From Adineta ricciae (taxonomy: Eukaryota; Rotifera; Eurotatoria; Adinetida; Adinetidae), in contig CAJNOJ010000325.1 in NCBI GenBank assembly GCA_905250025.1, forward strand, positions 43,512 to 107,511: a stretch of 64,000 bases of DNA, in the 5' to 3' direction. The stretch's first letter is position 1, and each line of letters begins with the position of its first letter. The position numbers and the translations under genes are program-made. The notes beneath the pieces were generated by a model. The model did no database searches. It was not told where the DNA came from and worked only from the letters and a program-made list of their open reading frames with translations. Shown in pieces: positions 1-11,652 of this stretch.

Positions 1-457
1 GATCGAGATTGTGCTCACCTAATAATGGTGTCGTTTTCTGAGACTGCTTTGCAATGAAGCTTATGGGTATCATGGCATAATCACATTGACGTGCCGATGC
101 TCGAAGCGAGTCGCATAGGAGCTTGATTTCAGTAAAGGATCCGACAACTTTCGCCCATTCGTTGCATGATGTTTCAATTTCATCAAAGATATAAATACGA
201 TACAGATGAGGAACATCATGAATAAGAGGTACTAATTGTTTGCTCAACATTTCCGACACTATAAGGAACACTATTCGATCGTCGATATCCGTAAGAAAGT
301 CAACACATTCATCCGACTGCGTAAACACATTGATTTCATTAACAACATTGCGCAGTTGTGCGAGTACGTCCTTCGAATTTTGATGGAATCGATCATCCAA
401 CCAGAGAAGTAAATAGTTTTGGATGCTAGATCCTTGAAATCGGGTAGTGGATGACAT
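1..457 (-). CDS. ART-TPR protein, N-terminal part (cut by window edge)
   Basis: This is the duplicate of the first 152 codons of the ART-TPR gene at 39017-41626. The frame is open from the ATG at 455-457 to base 1 and holds the N-terminal module (hydrophobic beta strands around the motif VFL-VS and the segment RIYIFDE). The catalytic ADP-ribosyltransferase and TPR parts would lie to the left of the window. Start choice follows the right copy, where the frame upstream contains no ATG. Whether this copy is complete cannot be judged here. Confidence 0.75.
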   Translation of the reverse strand, partial: MSSTTRFQGSSIQNYLLLWLDDRFHQNSKDVLAQLRNVVNEINVFTQSDECVDFLTDIDDRIVFLIVSEMLSKQLVPLIHDVPHLYRIYIFDEIETSCNEWAKVVGSFTEIKLLCDSLRASARQCDYAMIPISFIAKQSQKTTPLLGEHNLD

Positions 458-685
458 GTTGTCGACACTGCACAGCCAATTCTGTTTAAAATGAAGTGAA
501 AACGTGCTTCTCGAAGAAAATGTCAATAGAAGCACCACCGAATATAACTTTAATGACTGTGATGTTTTTCATTCTACATTTCTCTTAGAGTAAATTTTCA
601 TTGTAAATAATCGAAAGAAGTTCAAGCAGCAAATCTACATGAGTGGCAAAAAGAAAGAAGATTAGTTATGCAAGGCACGTCTGTG

Positions 686-2784
686 CTAAACGCTAGTGTC
701 ATTGATGCTGTTGGACTGTTCTTTCGATTGCGAAACTCGAATCGAAGGAGCATTCACATACACAAAGCGTTGAACCACTGGTTTGCGTTTCTTTGCTCGT
801 TTTTCTCGCCGAATATGTTCTAGTTCTTCGCGTGTCGGATCAATACCAAAGCAATATTTCAATATATCCATAATAATAACAAATGCAGCCACAGTTATCA
901 TCGCAATAATCGCTATATATGATACAGACTTCGATACAGTCTTATAGATGACTATTTTCGTCGCAGTTATTTCACAATGACGGCCAGAGAAACTACTACT
1001 GAGACATTCGCATGAATAATTCAGTAACAACGGTCGACAAACACCTTTGTTCTGACAGGTTACATTAATACAATAGTTTATTTTCGTCTCACATCGCCTG
1101 CCCTGCCATCCTGGCGCGCATATACAAGTGGATGCACCGGTACAGGTGCCTAAAGTAAAAGAATAATTCATTTTTGACATTCAAAAGGAAATTGAAGTCG
1201 TCTAATACCATTATTGAAGCAAGTGCCATTTTTACATAGTCAATGATCGAATTGACATTGTGTTCCATTAAAACCACGTGGGCATAAACAGCTATACCAG
1301 GGGACGTCATTTATGTTATCGCAAGTACCATCATTCAGACACGGGTTCAGAATTGCACAGGAAGTGCTTGGCAATTTGCAGTCGACGCCAATGTTCGATG
1401 AATTTGGGCATGTAGGGGTGAAAAATAATGGTGTAACTAAATCACAGAACATACTATATGAAAATACTAGTAATCTTCAGGCTCTTTTTAAACTTATAGC
1501 GAGATATCTCGTTCTCATACTCAAGATATTATATGATACCCTCTCTTTATAGATCTTTCTGATAGAAGGAGACAAACAAACCTTGTTGAACGTCAGTTGC
1601 CAGTGAATAAGTAGTTGTGTAATCTAAGTTGGATGATTTTTCTATTACGTAAGCTATACTTCACCAATGATTTGAAACTTACCGCAAGACTTTGTCATGA
1701 ATACAAATTTCTGAATTCGATGATTATTTTGATCACTAACAAATATATTTCCATGATTATCAAAACTAAAAGTACTTGGACCTGATAGTTGATTAGCCAG
1801 TGAACCTCGTCCATCACATCCAATTATACATCGGTAACCACTTGATCCTGATCTAATTATACGACCATTACCAGATTCCAAGATGAATATATAGTTTTCA
1901 GCATCAAGTAAAATTCCCGTAGGAAAATAAAGTCTGATATTATTCTCTGTTGATCCTTGTCCGGCAATTGTCGTGGCATTAGACTGTTCTAATTGAAACC
2001 ATTGAACACGATGATTATAGCAATCTGCTACATATAAATCAAAATTCACGTCAACAAAGATTCCTTGAGGATAATCTAGCTGATTCGATGCAGTGCCATT
2101 AACACCTGTACCAGCTGCAATACTGATCGTCATTTTATTGTCATTCAACCATCTTTTAACTACCGTATGATTTTTCATCTGTGAACAATATAAAGTATCG
2201 TTGGTGTCGACAAAAAGGCCAAAACAAAGTGCGGTAGTGTTCAGCACAACAACAGAAGAATTTGTCCCTGATATCCATTTGTTGACTGCACGATATAAGT
2301 GGTTGTATGCAATATAAATGTCACCAGTATCGGTCACAAAGATAGACCATGAATTATAAACACTATTGGGAATGACTTGTGTGGGATCGATGCTATCGTT
2401 ATGCCAAATTAGAATTTGTTTGGTGTTTTGATTAACGGCATAGACCCGGTTGTTGACATCGACAAAAACGGCGAGAGGATTTTGCCCAGATATTGTCTGA
2501 TTAGCAAAGGTGATGCCCAATGTATTCCACAATGCTGTTGAACAAAAAATTGGTCGATTACACGAAAATGCTATAATACAAGTAATAGTAGAACATGTTC
2601 GATGCTGTTTAAAATATGAATATTTGAGAAACAGTTAGATGAGGCTTTAATCTGAAGCCTTTATCTATATTTCATCGCATTGAGCGAACAAAATAAATTT
2701 TTACATAGACTTACTTGGTTTTTGTCCGTCGACAACCGATGAAATAAACATTCCTATAATAACTGCATTAACCTTCCACCACAT
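686..2784 (-). pseudogene. NHL-repeat/EGF membrane protein, left copy, with premature stop
   Basis: Five exons parallel the intact right copy: 2715-2784 (signal peptide), 1683-2570 (NHL beta-propeller), 1578-1623 (short Thr-rich linker), 1209-1453 (EGF-like) and 686-1149 (EGF-like, one TM segment, basic cytoplasmic tail). Splice signals and phases are kept. In the fourth exon the CGA codon of the right copy reads TGA (1240-1242), a C-to-T change at a CpG. This removes the last EGF part, the TM helix and the tail, so the product would be a truncated, probably secreted propeller. It could be a recent pseudogene, an allele, or a sequencing error. Confidence 0.7.
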
Positions 2785-3294
2785 CTTACCGATAAAGTGA
2801 ATCTAAATAAACGATCAAGTCTATAGAATAGTTAGATATTCTTACTGCTGTAGTTGGTGCACGAGAAGTATAAAGAAAAGGATCGTGTTTGGCCTACTTC
2901 AATCATGGAAAAGAGAAATATGAGAAGTGAGTAAAAACGGCTAGATTATAAAAATAACCAACTGAACGTGATTTCAAGCACAGTAAGATGATATCAGCCG
3001 AAAAAGAACAGGATATCAATTTATAAATTCAATAAGAATTGACGTCAATAGTTATTCTATCTCCAGTCATGCTTATTTTATAAAAGCAAAACTTGACAGC
3101 TTTTGCTAGAATATGAAACATATTTTAATAGTTTGTTTATTTCCATCTGCAACCGGAACTCTGTGAATATTTATCGGGTAGACAGTGGTAAAGCTGTGCT
3201 CGTATAAAATGCTATACAAATGTAGTTAATTATTAGAAATCAAACTTTATTCCCTCTACTGAAAGGAGGGTATACAAAGAATTTGAGCTAAAGT

Positions 3295-3628
3295 TCGTTC
3301 GTTTGTCCGTACGTTTGTCCGTACGTTCGTCCGTTCACGTACTTTACACTAACGAAAAAGCAATCTACATCTCTGACTAAGAAGGGTTGACCGAAGGGTA
3401 ATCGGGGTCGAGGAACTCGAATCCGAGGTTAGTTTCTCGAAATTCTAATTAGCTAATTAGCTAATTAGCTAATTAAGCAATGAAAATTTTCTTTGTTGTC
3501 GAGTAAGGGTTGACCGAAGGGTAATCGAGGTCGAGGAACTCAAATCCGGGGTTAGTTTCTCGAAATTCTAATTAGCTCATTAGCTAATTAGCTAATTAAG
3601 CAATGAAAATTTTCTTTGTTGNAAAGTG
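3295..3628. repeat. 123-bp tandem repeat and TCCGTACGT-rich simple sequence at duplication edge
   Basis: A stretch of TTCGTTTGTCCGTACG-like motifs (about 3295-3345) is followed by two tandem copies of a 123-bp unit starting at 3383 and 3506. Each unit begins AGGGTTGACCGAAGGGTAAT and contains a run of the 8-mer TTAGCTAA before ending in TTTTCTTTGTTG. The only ambiguous base in the window (n, 3622) is at the end of the second unit. The zone lies between the end of the left segmental copy and a truncated gene, so it probably marks a rearrangement breakpoint. Confidence 0.85.
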
Positions 3629-3629
3629 A

Positions 3630-4310
3630 TCATTCCAAATCCTGCCAAAGAGACAAAATCTTTTGAACATGACTAGTGCATGTCTGCAGATACGTGCGTA
3701 AGAAACCACTAATGAGTACTGCCAATCGACCTTTGTCTTCTGTAGCGGAGTGCAATACACAGAGTATGCGTTGATCAGAACGAATGTGCAACAATCCACT
3801 GTCAAGCAGCTCTAGAAAAGGACTCGACGATTTAGCCATTGCTGATTCTAGTCCTTTACAATTAGGTAGAAAGTTCGAGGTCCACGCCGTCCCTTGTCTT
3901 GATGGACTAGGATGTGACCAGGTAAGACTGAGTACTCCATCCTTCTGCATTTCTGAATGCCATCGCACGGGCCAGTATGAATTTGTATCAGAGATAAATG
4001 TTGTATGCTTATTTTCAGTGTTTATTAAGGCTAATACACCGCTGTCCAAAATTTGAAAGCGATATTTGTCTAAGGGAGACGCTAATGTGACATTCTCTAA
4101 CGCTTCTCCCACTTGTAACATTGAAGTTTTCTTCTTGTTTTTCTCCTGCACAGTCATTTTTGAGGTATTTCTATTAAAAGATTGTAAATGTTTGAAGACG
4201 GTTTCCAAGAACACATATGAGCGAGTCAGCCGCGACCAGTATAAGAGGAACACTGCTAGAAATGATACGAAGACGAAAAGCGTGATGCCAAATGCTATTG
4301 GTTTTTTCAT
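3630..4310 (-). pseudogene. Truncated type II membrane protein, glycosyltransferase-like start
   Basis: The frame encodes 226 residues with an N-terminal signal anchor (residues about 7-25, strongly hydrophobic), a basic linker, then a region rich in W, L and S that loosely resembles bulb-type lectin sequence. The end contains LAVLISGFLRTYLQT, which resembles the opening strand of a glycosyltransferase catalytic domain. The frame stops at 3630, only a few bases from the 123-bp tandem repeat, so the catalytic domain is missing. I infer truncation of a Golgi-type glycosyltransferase by rearrangement; a short complete protein is the alternative. No splice donor that would rescue it was evident. 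Confidence 0.45.
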
Positions 4311-4329
4311 TATCGATCGGCAAAAATAA

Positions 4330-4962
4330 ATCTAGCTGAAATTTGAAGTTGGGAAATCTAATGCCAATGTTTGTTAGTGAACTGTTAGGAAAATAATAGT
4401 TGAAACACGGCTATATTGATTAATTAAGGAAAAACCGCCTGTTGAGAATAACGACAATTTACTATAAAGAAAAACTCAAATTGGAAACATTTGTAATTTA
4501 AAAAAGTACATTGATTCATTTTACTTCAATTACTTTAAGTATATGCATTCGCTCGTTCTCTCTCACTCTCTCTCTCTATGACATGAGAAAACGGCGAAGA
4601 CAGATTGCTACAAAGAATGATCAAAAATACATGGATCTCCTTTTTTGACTATATAGTTTAGTTGACGAGAGGTGTTGAAAATAAAGGAAATAATTTCAGA
4701 AAAATCTCTTTGTTCTTTATTTACCCTACGCAATACAAACAAAGCAATGTGCTTTTCTTGACGTGTTAGTCTTTTTATGAAAGAATAATTTCAACATGCA
4801 CATGCGGGCGTGAATACAATAGCGGAGCACAGCAGAACAAAGAATTTTTAAAATAGATTTGAAGGTTCATAATAGACTGATCGAATTAATTGTTATTTAA
4901 AAGAAAAAAACGTTCGTGTTCAATTGAATATATGAATTGACTATCGAGAAATGTTCCGAATT
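4330..4962. other. Intergenic stretch with CT microsatellite
   Basis: AT-rich DNA between the truncated gene and the calpain 3' end. A short CT-rich microsatellite is visible at about 4550-4582. No coding frame or RNA gene was recognised. Confidence 0.6.
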
Positions 4963-7353
4963 TCAGTAAATAGGCTTCGGTACGTGAAGACCTATAGATG
5001 ACAAATGTTTTCAAATTAAATCATTAAAAAAATGAATCAAAACTTACCAAACGCTTGGACAGATATAGGCGGGGTGTTTCTTGCGCAAGTGTGATCAACA
5101 CCAGGTGTCGCTGTGTTCAACGAGCTATACTCTACTTGGTAGACTGAAAATCAAAAATAAAGAACAATACGATAACATTTACAAATCTATTTACCGATAT
5201 TAACATCGTCAGACATCACCTTTCGTGTGTATATTGCGAAAAGTTGCCTGGTTCGAGCTGGAATAATATCATTCGTCCGAAGCGTTTTTCTTGAAGGTAG
5301 AACATTGATAGAACCATGAAAATCGCTAGCAAAACGAATGGCTCGATTTGATCGATTTTCACAAATGAAGCCAAAGCATCTATATAGAACGAAGACCATA
5401 CTAAACAAGAACCAGAATATATGTGTCTTTACCCATTGTCGTCGAATGTCAGAATCGATACGCCATCTCCAAATACTTTTCGATTATTAGATTGAAGGGC
5501 AACTGCATGGAATGCATTTGCAACCAATTCATAGGATGCTGGTTGTTCTTTAAGAACAAACGGTTGATCGGCATGTACAACCAAATTAAATTTTGAATAT
5601 ATCGAGTAGTTAACTACGGACATTGATCCAGCGAGTATTACGTATTGACCAGAAGGTACTGTTATCGATAGGGTCACATAGTAATCAAGACTGTGCTTAT
5701 ATTGTTTGCAAGTACCATCGGAACAAAGTACAATCAAGAACAGATCGATAGCCGGATCATTTGACTGATTATCGGTTATGGTGTTAACGGGGTTGAACAA
5801 TTCAATATTAAGTTCAGTTTCGTACGAACAATGCAGGTTGTACGCTGATGTTACTTTCGAAGAAAAGTCACTGAATTGCCCTCTCTTACGAATCTTATAT
5901 CCACTTGCATTGATTTTACAAATGGTAATCTCACTGAAGAGTAAAGACATAGCTTCCCAGGCTATTGGTAACAGAAAAGCACGATATATCGGAGATCTCA
6001 ATTGCTAGAGAGATACATACGCATCCAGAACACACCATCATTGTCTGTCGATCTAAAACGTCGTTCTTTCATTCCCCACGGGTTACGCAATCGAACAAAT
6101 CTTCGAGAAGCAACTTGTCGTACATCAAGGATACTGTACGCATGATCTGGCTCTAGACCTAATAGAACTGAATCCAAGCTAGACAGCTTATGATCATTCA
6201 TACGCACCGATTTGATTAAACATTTCTTCGTTAGACAGTCTGCTCGAAGATATACATGTCATAATATAACCTACATGAGTCGTTGTTTTTTTGAAAAAAT
6301 CCGATCCTTTCAGATTAGTTTACCTTTCGCCTGTGATTGAACGATATTTGTCCATAAAATATCAAGATTTGCCTTCTTTTTCGACTCAACAGAGTGCAAT
6401 GAAAATACCTGAAGAGAAAAATCAAACAGCTAAATATGCGATACTAATTTGAATTCCATTTACTTCACACGGTTCACCGGTTAATATCTGCAAACCTTCT
6501 ACACATCGTCCTATAGGGAACAAAAGTCTTTTCTTCCGATGAAACTATTAGCTTCCCTACCAGATTCAAGCGCTTTGTAACTTCCATACATTTTCGCCAA
6601 TGCTTTCTCGATCAATGAAGCGAACAACTGTTTTTTCAGACTTCGTGTAAACGCAAGTGTATCAAATTCTGAGACAGGTAACAGATCATCGATCGTAACA
6701 GTTCGCCAAATTCCTCGGTTGCACAAACGAATTTTGTAAAGTCCTAGAAAAAGACATCGACAGTCACATTTTCTTGCAAGTCAACCGCATTACCGGCTGG
6801 ATTATATTGTTTTGTAATCATAATTTTATATAATATTTCTGGTATATCAGCGATTAGTGCCAATGCAGATATCAACCAACAGTCACCAAGACGACCCTGA
6901 ATAATGTCTTTCGAATGCGGGTCATTGAATATAGATAATGGATACTGTTGACTTTCCTTAGACCATCGAATTTGCTCAGGACGTAGCCTTAAAGGGAAAA
7001 ATCTATTATGAAAAAGTTTCGAGCAACATTAATCTACCATCGTGTTACATTGGATCCATATTCAAAATCATTGAACGATGTTTCTTCTTTTCTTTGTGTA
7101 ATACTCGAAAGTGCAGGAAGAAATTCAGGATCAAAATACTTCCTGTCGGCTATGAAAAGATTGGCAACGCTTGAAAATGAGTCTTTCGCATATTTATTCG
7201 ACAGATGAAGATCACCTAGTTTCATATAACATCATCAAATTGTCTCCAACATCAATTTCGAATGCTTATCTTACGAGGAAATACATTGTGATCTACATGC
7301 AACAAAAATGGTGTGCCAGGAGTGATATGATGTGTTTTTGTTAGACGCTTCAT
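4963..7353 (-). CDS. Calpain-like cysteine protease
   Basis: Eleven exons join in phase to 607 residues: 7275-7353, 7038-7215, 6794-6987, 6561-6743, 6464-6510, 6324-6408, 6021-6239, 5433-5961, 5195-5379, 5048-5143, 4963-4991. The catalytic Cys lies in GRLGDCWLISAL (C122), the His in DHAYSI (H288) and the Asn in LRNPWG (N308), so the papain-like triad is complete. The motif FWMPWEAM after the protease core is typical of calpains, and C2-like (domain III type) sequence follows. There is no penta-EF-hand domain, so this is an atypical calpain, expected to be cytosolic and possibly calcium-responsive. Introns are about 50-120 bp, all GT-AG. Confidence 0.88.
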
Positions 7354-8269
7354 ACTTATATTCGAATATAGGCAACTGAAGATGCCCGTAGATTTCTATT
7401 TTATCACCACAAAAACGCAGATTAGAAGAAAGAAAAGGATAAAAGCGCGTGTACAGGTGTAAGGAAAGAGATGATTATGCATGATGAATCGAATACCTTT
7501 GCACTAATACTATTGTTATTTTTTGCAATGTCATTATTCATACGGACATCAACTTTACTCTGTTCTGCCTATTGAATTGAGAGATAAAGAAAAAACGAGT
7601 TGTGTGTAATACTATTTCAAGTTAAGATTCTCTTTCTTCTTCACAAAGGCTATTGCAGTATGTTAATTTGTTGTTTACGGATAGAAATAATAGCGTTAAT
7701 TCACAGAAAAGAAAGAGAAATTGACGGAACATCATTTGCATTGTTTTGCTGTTTTAGTTTGATAATTTGGTAGGAAGACGTAACAGCAACGATACAATCT
7801 GGCATCCGTTTGAAAAAAAGATTTGCTGAATCTATAGTATTAGCAAAGCATGATATCACACTGAATCATCGAATTTCAGCTTGAATTTAAACGAACAAAG
7901 ATGTTCGATATGCATTTGCGATTATTCATACATCCTGCTCATTTGCTTTACCAGATAAAGAATTCAATACGTTCCTATAGCAATCCTCATCTGCTGTTAT
8001 TTTTCAGCCATACTTAGTTTTCGGAGTAATATACTCAAGTATGTATCCAATTAATCCGAAAATGTCGAAATATCTCCTTATTTGTGGCATTGTCAATATT
8101 ACTAATGTTATATCGATCATCGTCGCGTGGTACGTTTTCAGGTTTATCTGAATGTTCGACGTCTGGAAAGAAGTGCAATATGCATCTTTGATGCATTTGC
8201 TTACATTACCGTGAACTTCAAAGTCTTCTCTCAGCCCAGAAATGAAGATTCAATGGAAAGATATTTTAT
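7354..8269. other. Intergenic stretch, no gene recognised
   Basis: AT-rich sequence between the calpain start and the 3' end of the TIR gene. It should contain the calpain promoter. No open frame with family resemblance, repeat or RNA gene was found. Confidence 0.5.
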
Positions 8270-10337
8270 TCAAAAAGATTCTGTTAGTGAATAGTATTTC
8301 TGACCTTGATTTAGAAATCGGAGATACACCGAAACTGGAAATGTTTGATGAAAACGTTTTTCCATCTCTTTATTCAAGCGATCGAACATCGACCAATAAT
8401 TTCCATGAGATAAGCATTGACTAATCAAGACTTGCAATTCTTCTCCGTTCATATACTCCGTTAGTTCGAGCATTGGATCTAATTTATTCTTCTTAAGAAA
8501 CTCCTGAACATCTCGATCAGACCATGACTCCATCGGCAGACTCTTATATGTATTTAAACCAGGACTGCTGCTATCTAATGGAACTGCTGTTGCTACACTT
8601 ATTCTAAAACATAGAAAAAGAATTCGTGTTGGATATGGAATGTGATTGCACACTCTTAAGCTCTATGGTTACTACTCACAACGTTTCCGGGTCAGTTTGG
8701 TGATTTCGTTGTATTTCATCAATTAACATATCCATTGCTCGAGAAAAAGAATCCGACTGAACAAAATCAATGCACATTTTTTCTGTTGATATGAACTTCA
8801 GCCAATTATCAAGTTCTACTTCGCCTACGATTAATAGAATCATTTCTTTTCTCCTGTCTTGTGCATATTCAGCTTGAATTCGACAGTTGCCACTTGTTTT
8901 GTACGCTTCAGATATACATATAAGCACGCATTTTGTCTGATCTATTGCTTGTGCCATCATTTCGCATGACACCCGAATCGTTGGATTTTCATCAAACCAA
9001 ACTTTCAACTGATAATCTTCAGTCAATTGTCGATAAATTTCATAAACTAAATCATAATCGTTTTGATTATAACTGATGATCACGTCATAGTCATTCGTTT
9101 CGGTATTCGTTTGTCTGAACTCCTCTTCCTTCTCTAATTTCCATAATAAACCGTCGGTTGTCTTTGTGATTGAATTTCGAATCTGAGTCATGAAGTTTTC
9201 GTTCGCTTTTAGCAAGTTCGCTGCATCTTTGTTGAATGACATGGTCAAAAGACATTCAAACCCTAATATTTCGAGTTGTTCAAGTTGAAAAGGTTTGTGA
9301 ATTAGTTTATCCAACAAATTCAATCCATCACTTGCAAGAAATTCATTTTTGAATTGATCTTGTTGTAAATATGCTGAAGAGAAACAAACAAAGTCTTTGA
9401 AGCATACATAAATTGCTCAAATTGTACCTTTTAACGCCACGATCAGATCGACAATATGTATTCCATAACGAGAATAATTCGCTTCGTCGACACTGCTAGC
9501 AAGAATTGTTTGAATAGTCTTCATCAATGTTGTGATCATCTCGATCGGTTTATGTGTGTCACTGTTCAGATCATGTTCGTTCACTATTAAGCCTACTGCG
9601 ACACACAGAGCGAGTTTAATTGCATCGTTCGCGTGAATATGTTGCAGAGATGTAAAGAGAATATGTTTGATATTTGGATCCTTTTTAATCATGAACAGAC
9701 AATCGTTGTCTGTTCGAATGAACATGATCAGTAGTTTGAGAATAATCCAAATAGCGAATGTTGGAGTGATGTCCACTGTGTTTTCTAATGTGTTTGATTG
9801 ATATTCCAAGATGATCGTGGCGAAATTATCTTGTTCTAGACGTCCGATAAGATCTGAATTGCTTACCAAAGGCAAAATTAACTTTAAAATCGTAAAATAT
9901 TCGTTTTTGTGTCGAAAGTTTTTGAATTGTAGTTCGCACTGTTGAATTTCCGAGGTTTTCTGCATTTCGATCATGTTCGTAACTAAGTACTTAATCACAA
10001 CTAACCGCTCACGTTCAATCAGATCTTCTCCATCACTTTGGTTGGGTAATAACTGTTCAAAGAGGAATTCGTATGTCGGTAACCAAAATTGACAAAATTT
10101 ATCTTGTTGTTCTTCGTGATAATAAGTTCGATCAGTTGCCATATGAAAAAGTCGAAATAATAAACTATTGTTCGTATCATCCATAGAAGTTTTATCCAAT
10201 TGTCTTAGAGCTTTGTCATAATGTTCCATAACCTCATCGGAAGTATAGTAATCGAAGATTTCGTTGTAGAGTTCAACATTGTCAGTTGGACCATCAGCTT
10301 CAGGTAGTTTTTCAATCAATGAAATTAATGCTGACAT
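8270..10337 (-). CDS. HEAT-like/TIR/SAM-like domain protein
   Basis: Three exons (9428-10337, 8680-9373, 8270-8603) join in phase to 645 residues. Residues 1 to about 390 are all-helical, HEAT/ARM-like. A TIR domain starts at YDVIISYNQ (residue 399) and runs to about 520, followed by a SAM-like helical region with WSDRDVQEFL. The order recalls SARM1-type NADases, but here the TIR precedes the SAM-like part. In many TIR domains the segment after the conserved Cys reads C-x-x-E, with the catalytic Glu; this protein has CRIQAEYA, so that position is Gln (Q470). NAD cleavage may be lost or altered, leaving a scaffold role. Probably cytosolic innate immune or stress signalling. Confidence 0.82.
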
Positions 10338-10848
10338 GGAAAGAAGTATTTAAAATGACAAATTTTTGTACGAGAGAAGCATTCAAAGTTTGAGAGCTGA
10401 AGGAAAGGATAAGGTATTTATCGCACGATGTTTACTGGTGCATTACGACCTTCTGTATAATAGAAAACGAGTGTATTATTTACAAATGTACTACGAGCAG
10501 ATTCGGATATACTTTAGAGCATAAATTACGGGTGTCTTCGTTTTAAAATTTAGTAGAAATTCTGTCTCTGAACTCGAACGAGATGTTCACGTAGTTGTAC
10601 CTTACTCAATGATAACCTACGGCCGTACACTAGCGGCCTCTGTCAAATAGCCATTCGTTACGAAGTTATTACTCGAGAATAGTTTATCCCAAATAAGATA
10701 TATTACAAATGTTCAATGTATTAGAGAATTCATTTCACGACATTTCCAACGAGCCTTTCGATTTGTCGATATCAAACACGTATATCGAGCACGTATCCTA
10801 TCATTCGTAGGTCAAACAAGCAAGTCTTTTTGTTTCAACAGGTACATT

Positions 10849-11147
10849 ATGTCAGCCGACAATACTTCTCAACAAATAAACAAAACCATTCGTAAGGACG
10901 TGGAGAAAATAGTCGATAAATGCGATATCGAAGATATTTGCGCTCAATGCGATGCAGCATCGAATAAGACTGTTAGCTACTGCCGATGTTGGAAATCGAA
11001 AAAAGTAACACGCGTTTGATATAGAAGAAAATATTCGCAATATAAATTTTCTTTTAGTTTCCATTTTGCGACGGGTCGCATAATGCTTGGAATAAAGAAA
11101 CAGGCGACAATGTCGGCCCGTTGGTGATTACGAAAAAACAAGCGTAG
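10849..11147 (+). CDS. CDGSH iron-sulfur domain protein (CISD/mitoNEET family)
   Basis: Two exons, 10849-11004 and 11058-11147, join at phase 0 to 81 residues. The 2Fe-2S ligand set is complete: C-x-C in YCRCWKSKK, and C with H in FPFCDGSH, followed by the family signature NKETGDNVGPLVI. The 53-bp intron splits the cluster-binding motif. Family members bind a redox-active 2Fe-2S cluster at the outer mitochondrial or ER membrane. The N-terminal TM helix of CISD1/2 is absent from this model. The frame stays open upstream of the ATG to about 10650 but without a Met, so an upstream exon could add a targeting segment. Confidence 0.88.
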
Positions 11148-11298
11148 AAGTGCAACTGATGCAGAGTGTTGTGATACAAGAACTTTGAGATTTCTTTTTG
11201 TAGCTTTTAGTTTCATCCAATCACGGGTGCTCGTGAAAATCTGAATCTTTATTCAGCGTAATTTCTAGATGTAATCACATAAAATTTCAAGTGAATTG

Positions 11299-11652
11299 TT
11301 AGATATTAAGGAAAGTGGCGAAAACTAAAATGCATTTTTGAGGACTTGTTTTGGAAAATAAATAAGTGAAAGCCATATGCGAATTGTCGGTTCGTTTCAA
11401 ATGAACCCGAATTTGATCGTCACCGTGTACTGGTAAATATTCAACAAGTTCATAGGAATATTCGGCGTCGGATATTGTATCAACAAACATCGATTGTATC
11501 TCATCGATCCCTACGGCTACTGTATCATAATCGAAGACGATTTGACAATCTTTATCGTGAAATTCCAATATTTCTTCAAGTCTATGGTTATTAAGGGCGG
11601 AGAGATATTTTTCGTATTGATATTTTCTCGCCGATGAAGCCATATTGTGCAT
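11299..11652 (-). CDS. SnoaL/NTF2-like small protein
   Basis: A single exon encodes 117 residues from the ATG at 11650-11652; a second in-frame ATG lies three codons later. The pattern, an N-terminal helix (YEKYLSALNNHRLEEILEF), then a strand with HDKDCQIVFD and later antiparallel strands ending in FTYLFSK, fits the cone-shaped NTF2/SnoaL fold used by small cyclases, isomerases and many proteins of unknown role. No substrate can be inferred. An upstream non-coding exon is possible. Confidence 0.6.
   Translation of the reverse strand: MHNMASSARKYQYEKYLSALNNHRLEEILEFHDKDCQIVFDYDTVAVGIDEIQSMFVDTISDAEYSYELVEYLPVHGDDQIRVHLKRTDNSHMAFTYLFSKTSPQKCILVFATFLNI

Larger units (their letters stand above)
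1..3172. repeat. Segmental duplication, left copy (direct repeat of 41170-44326)
   Basis: The sequence from base 1 to about 3172 matches 41170-44326 in the same orientation with only scattered substitutions and small indels, introns and intergenic DNA included. Identity ends abruptly after the shared block around 3130-3170; beyond it the two copies have unrelated sequence. The left limit is not seen because the window begins inside the repeat. The block carries the 5' part of an ART-TPR gene and a whole NHL/EGF gene, both on the minus strand. Confidence 0.95.

Noticed and set aside
3400-3430. tRNA-like GAACTCGAATCC sequence
   Set aside because: No cloverleaf can be drawn around it and it recurs as part of the tandem repeat.
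3380-3625. CRISPR-like repeat array
   Set aside because: Only two tandem 123-bp units without unique spacers, in a eukaryotic context.
10852-11216. Two minus-strand frames of 70-79 codons
   Set aside because: They are antisense to the CISD gene, whose iron-sulfur ligands are unmistakable on the plus strand.
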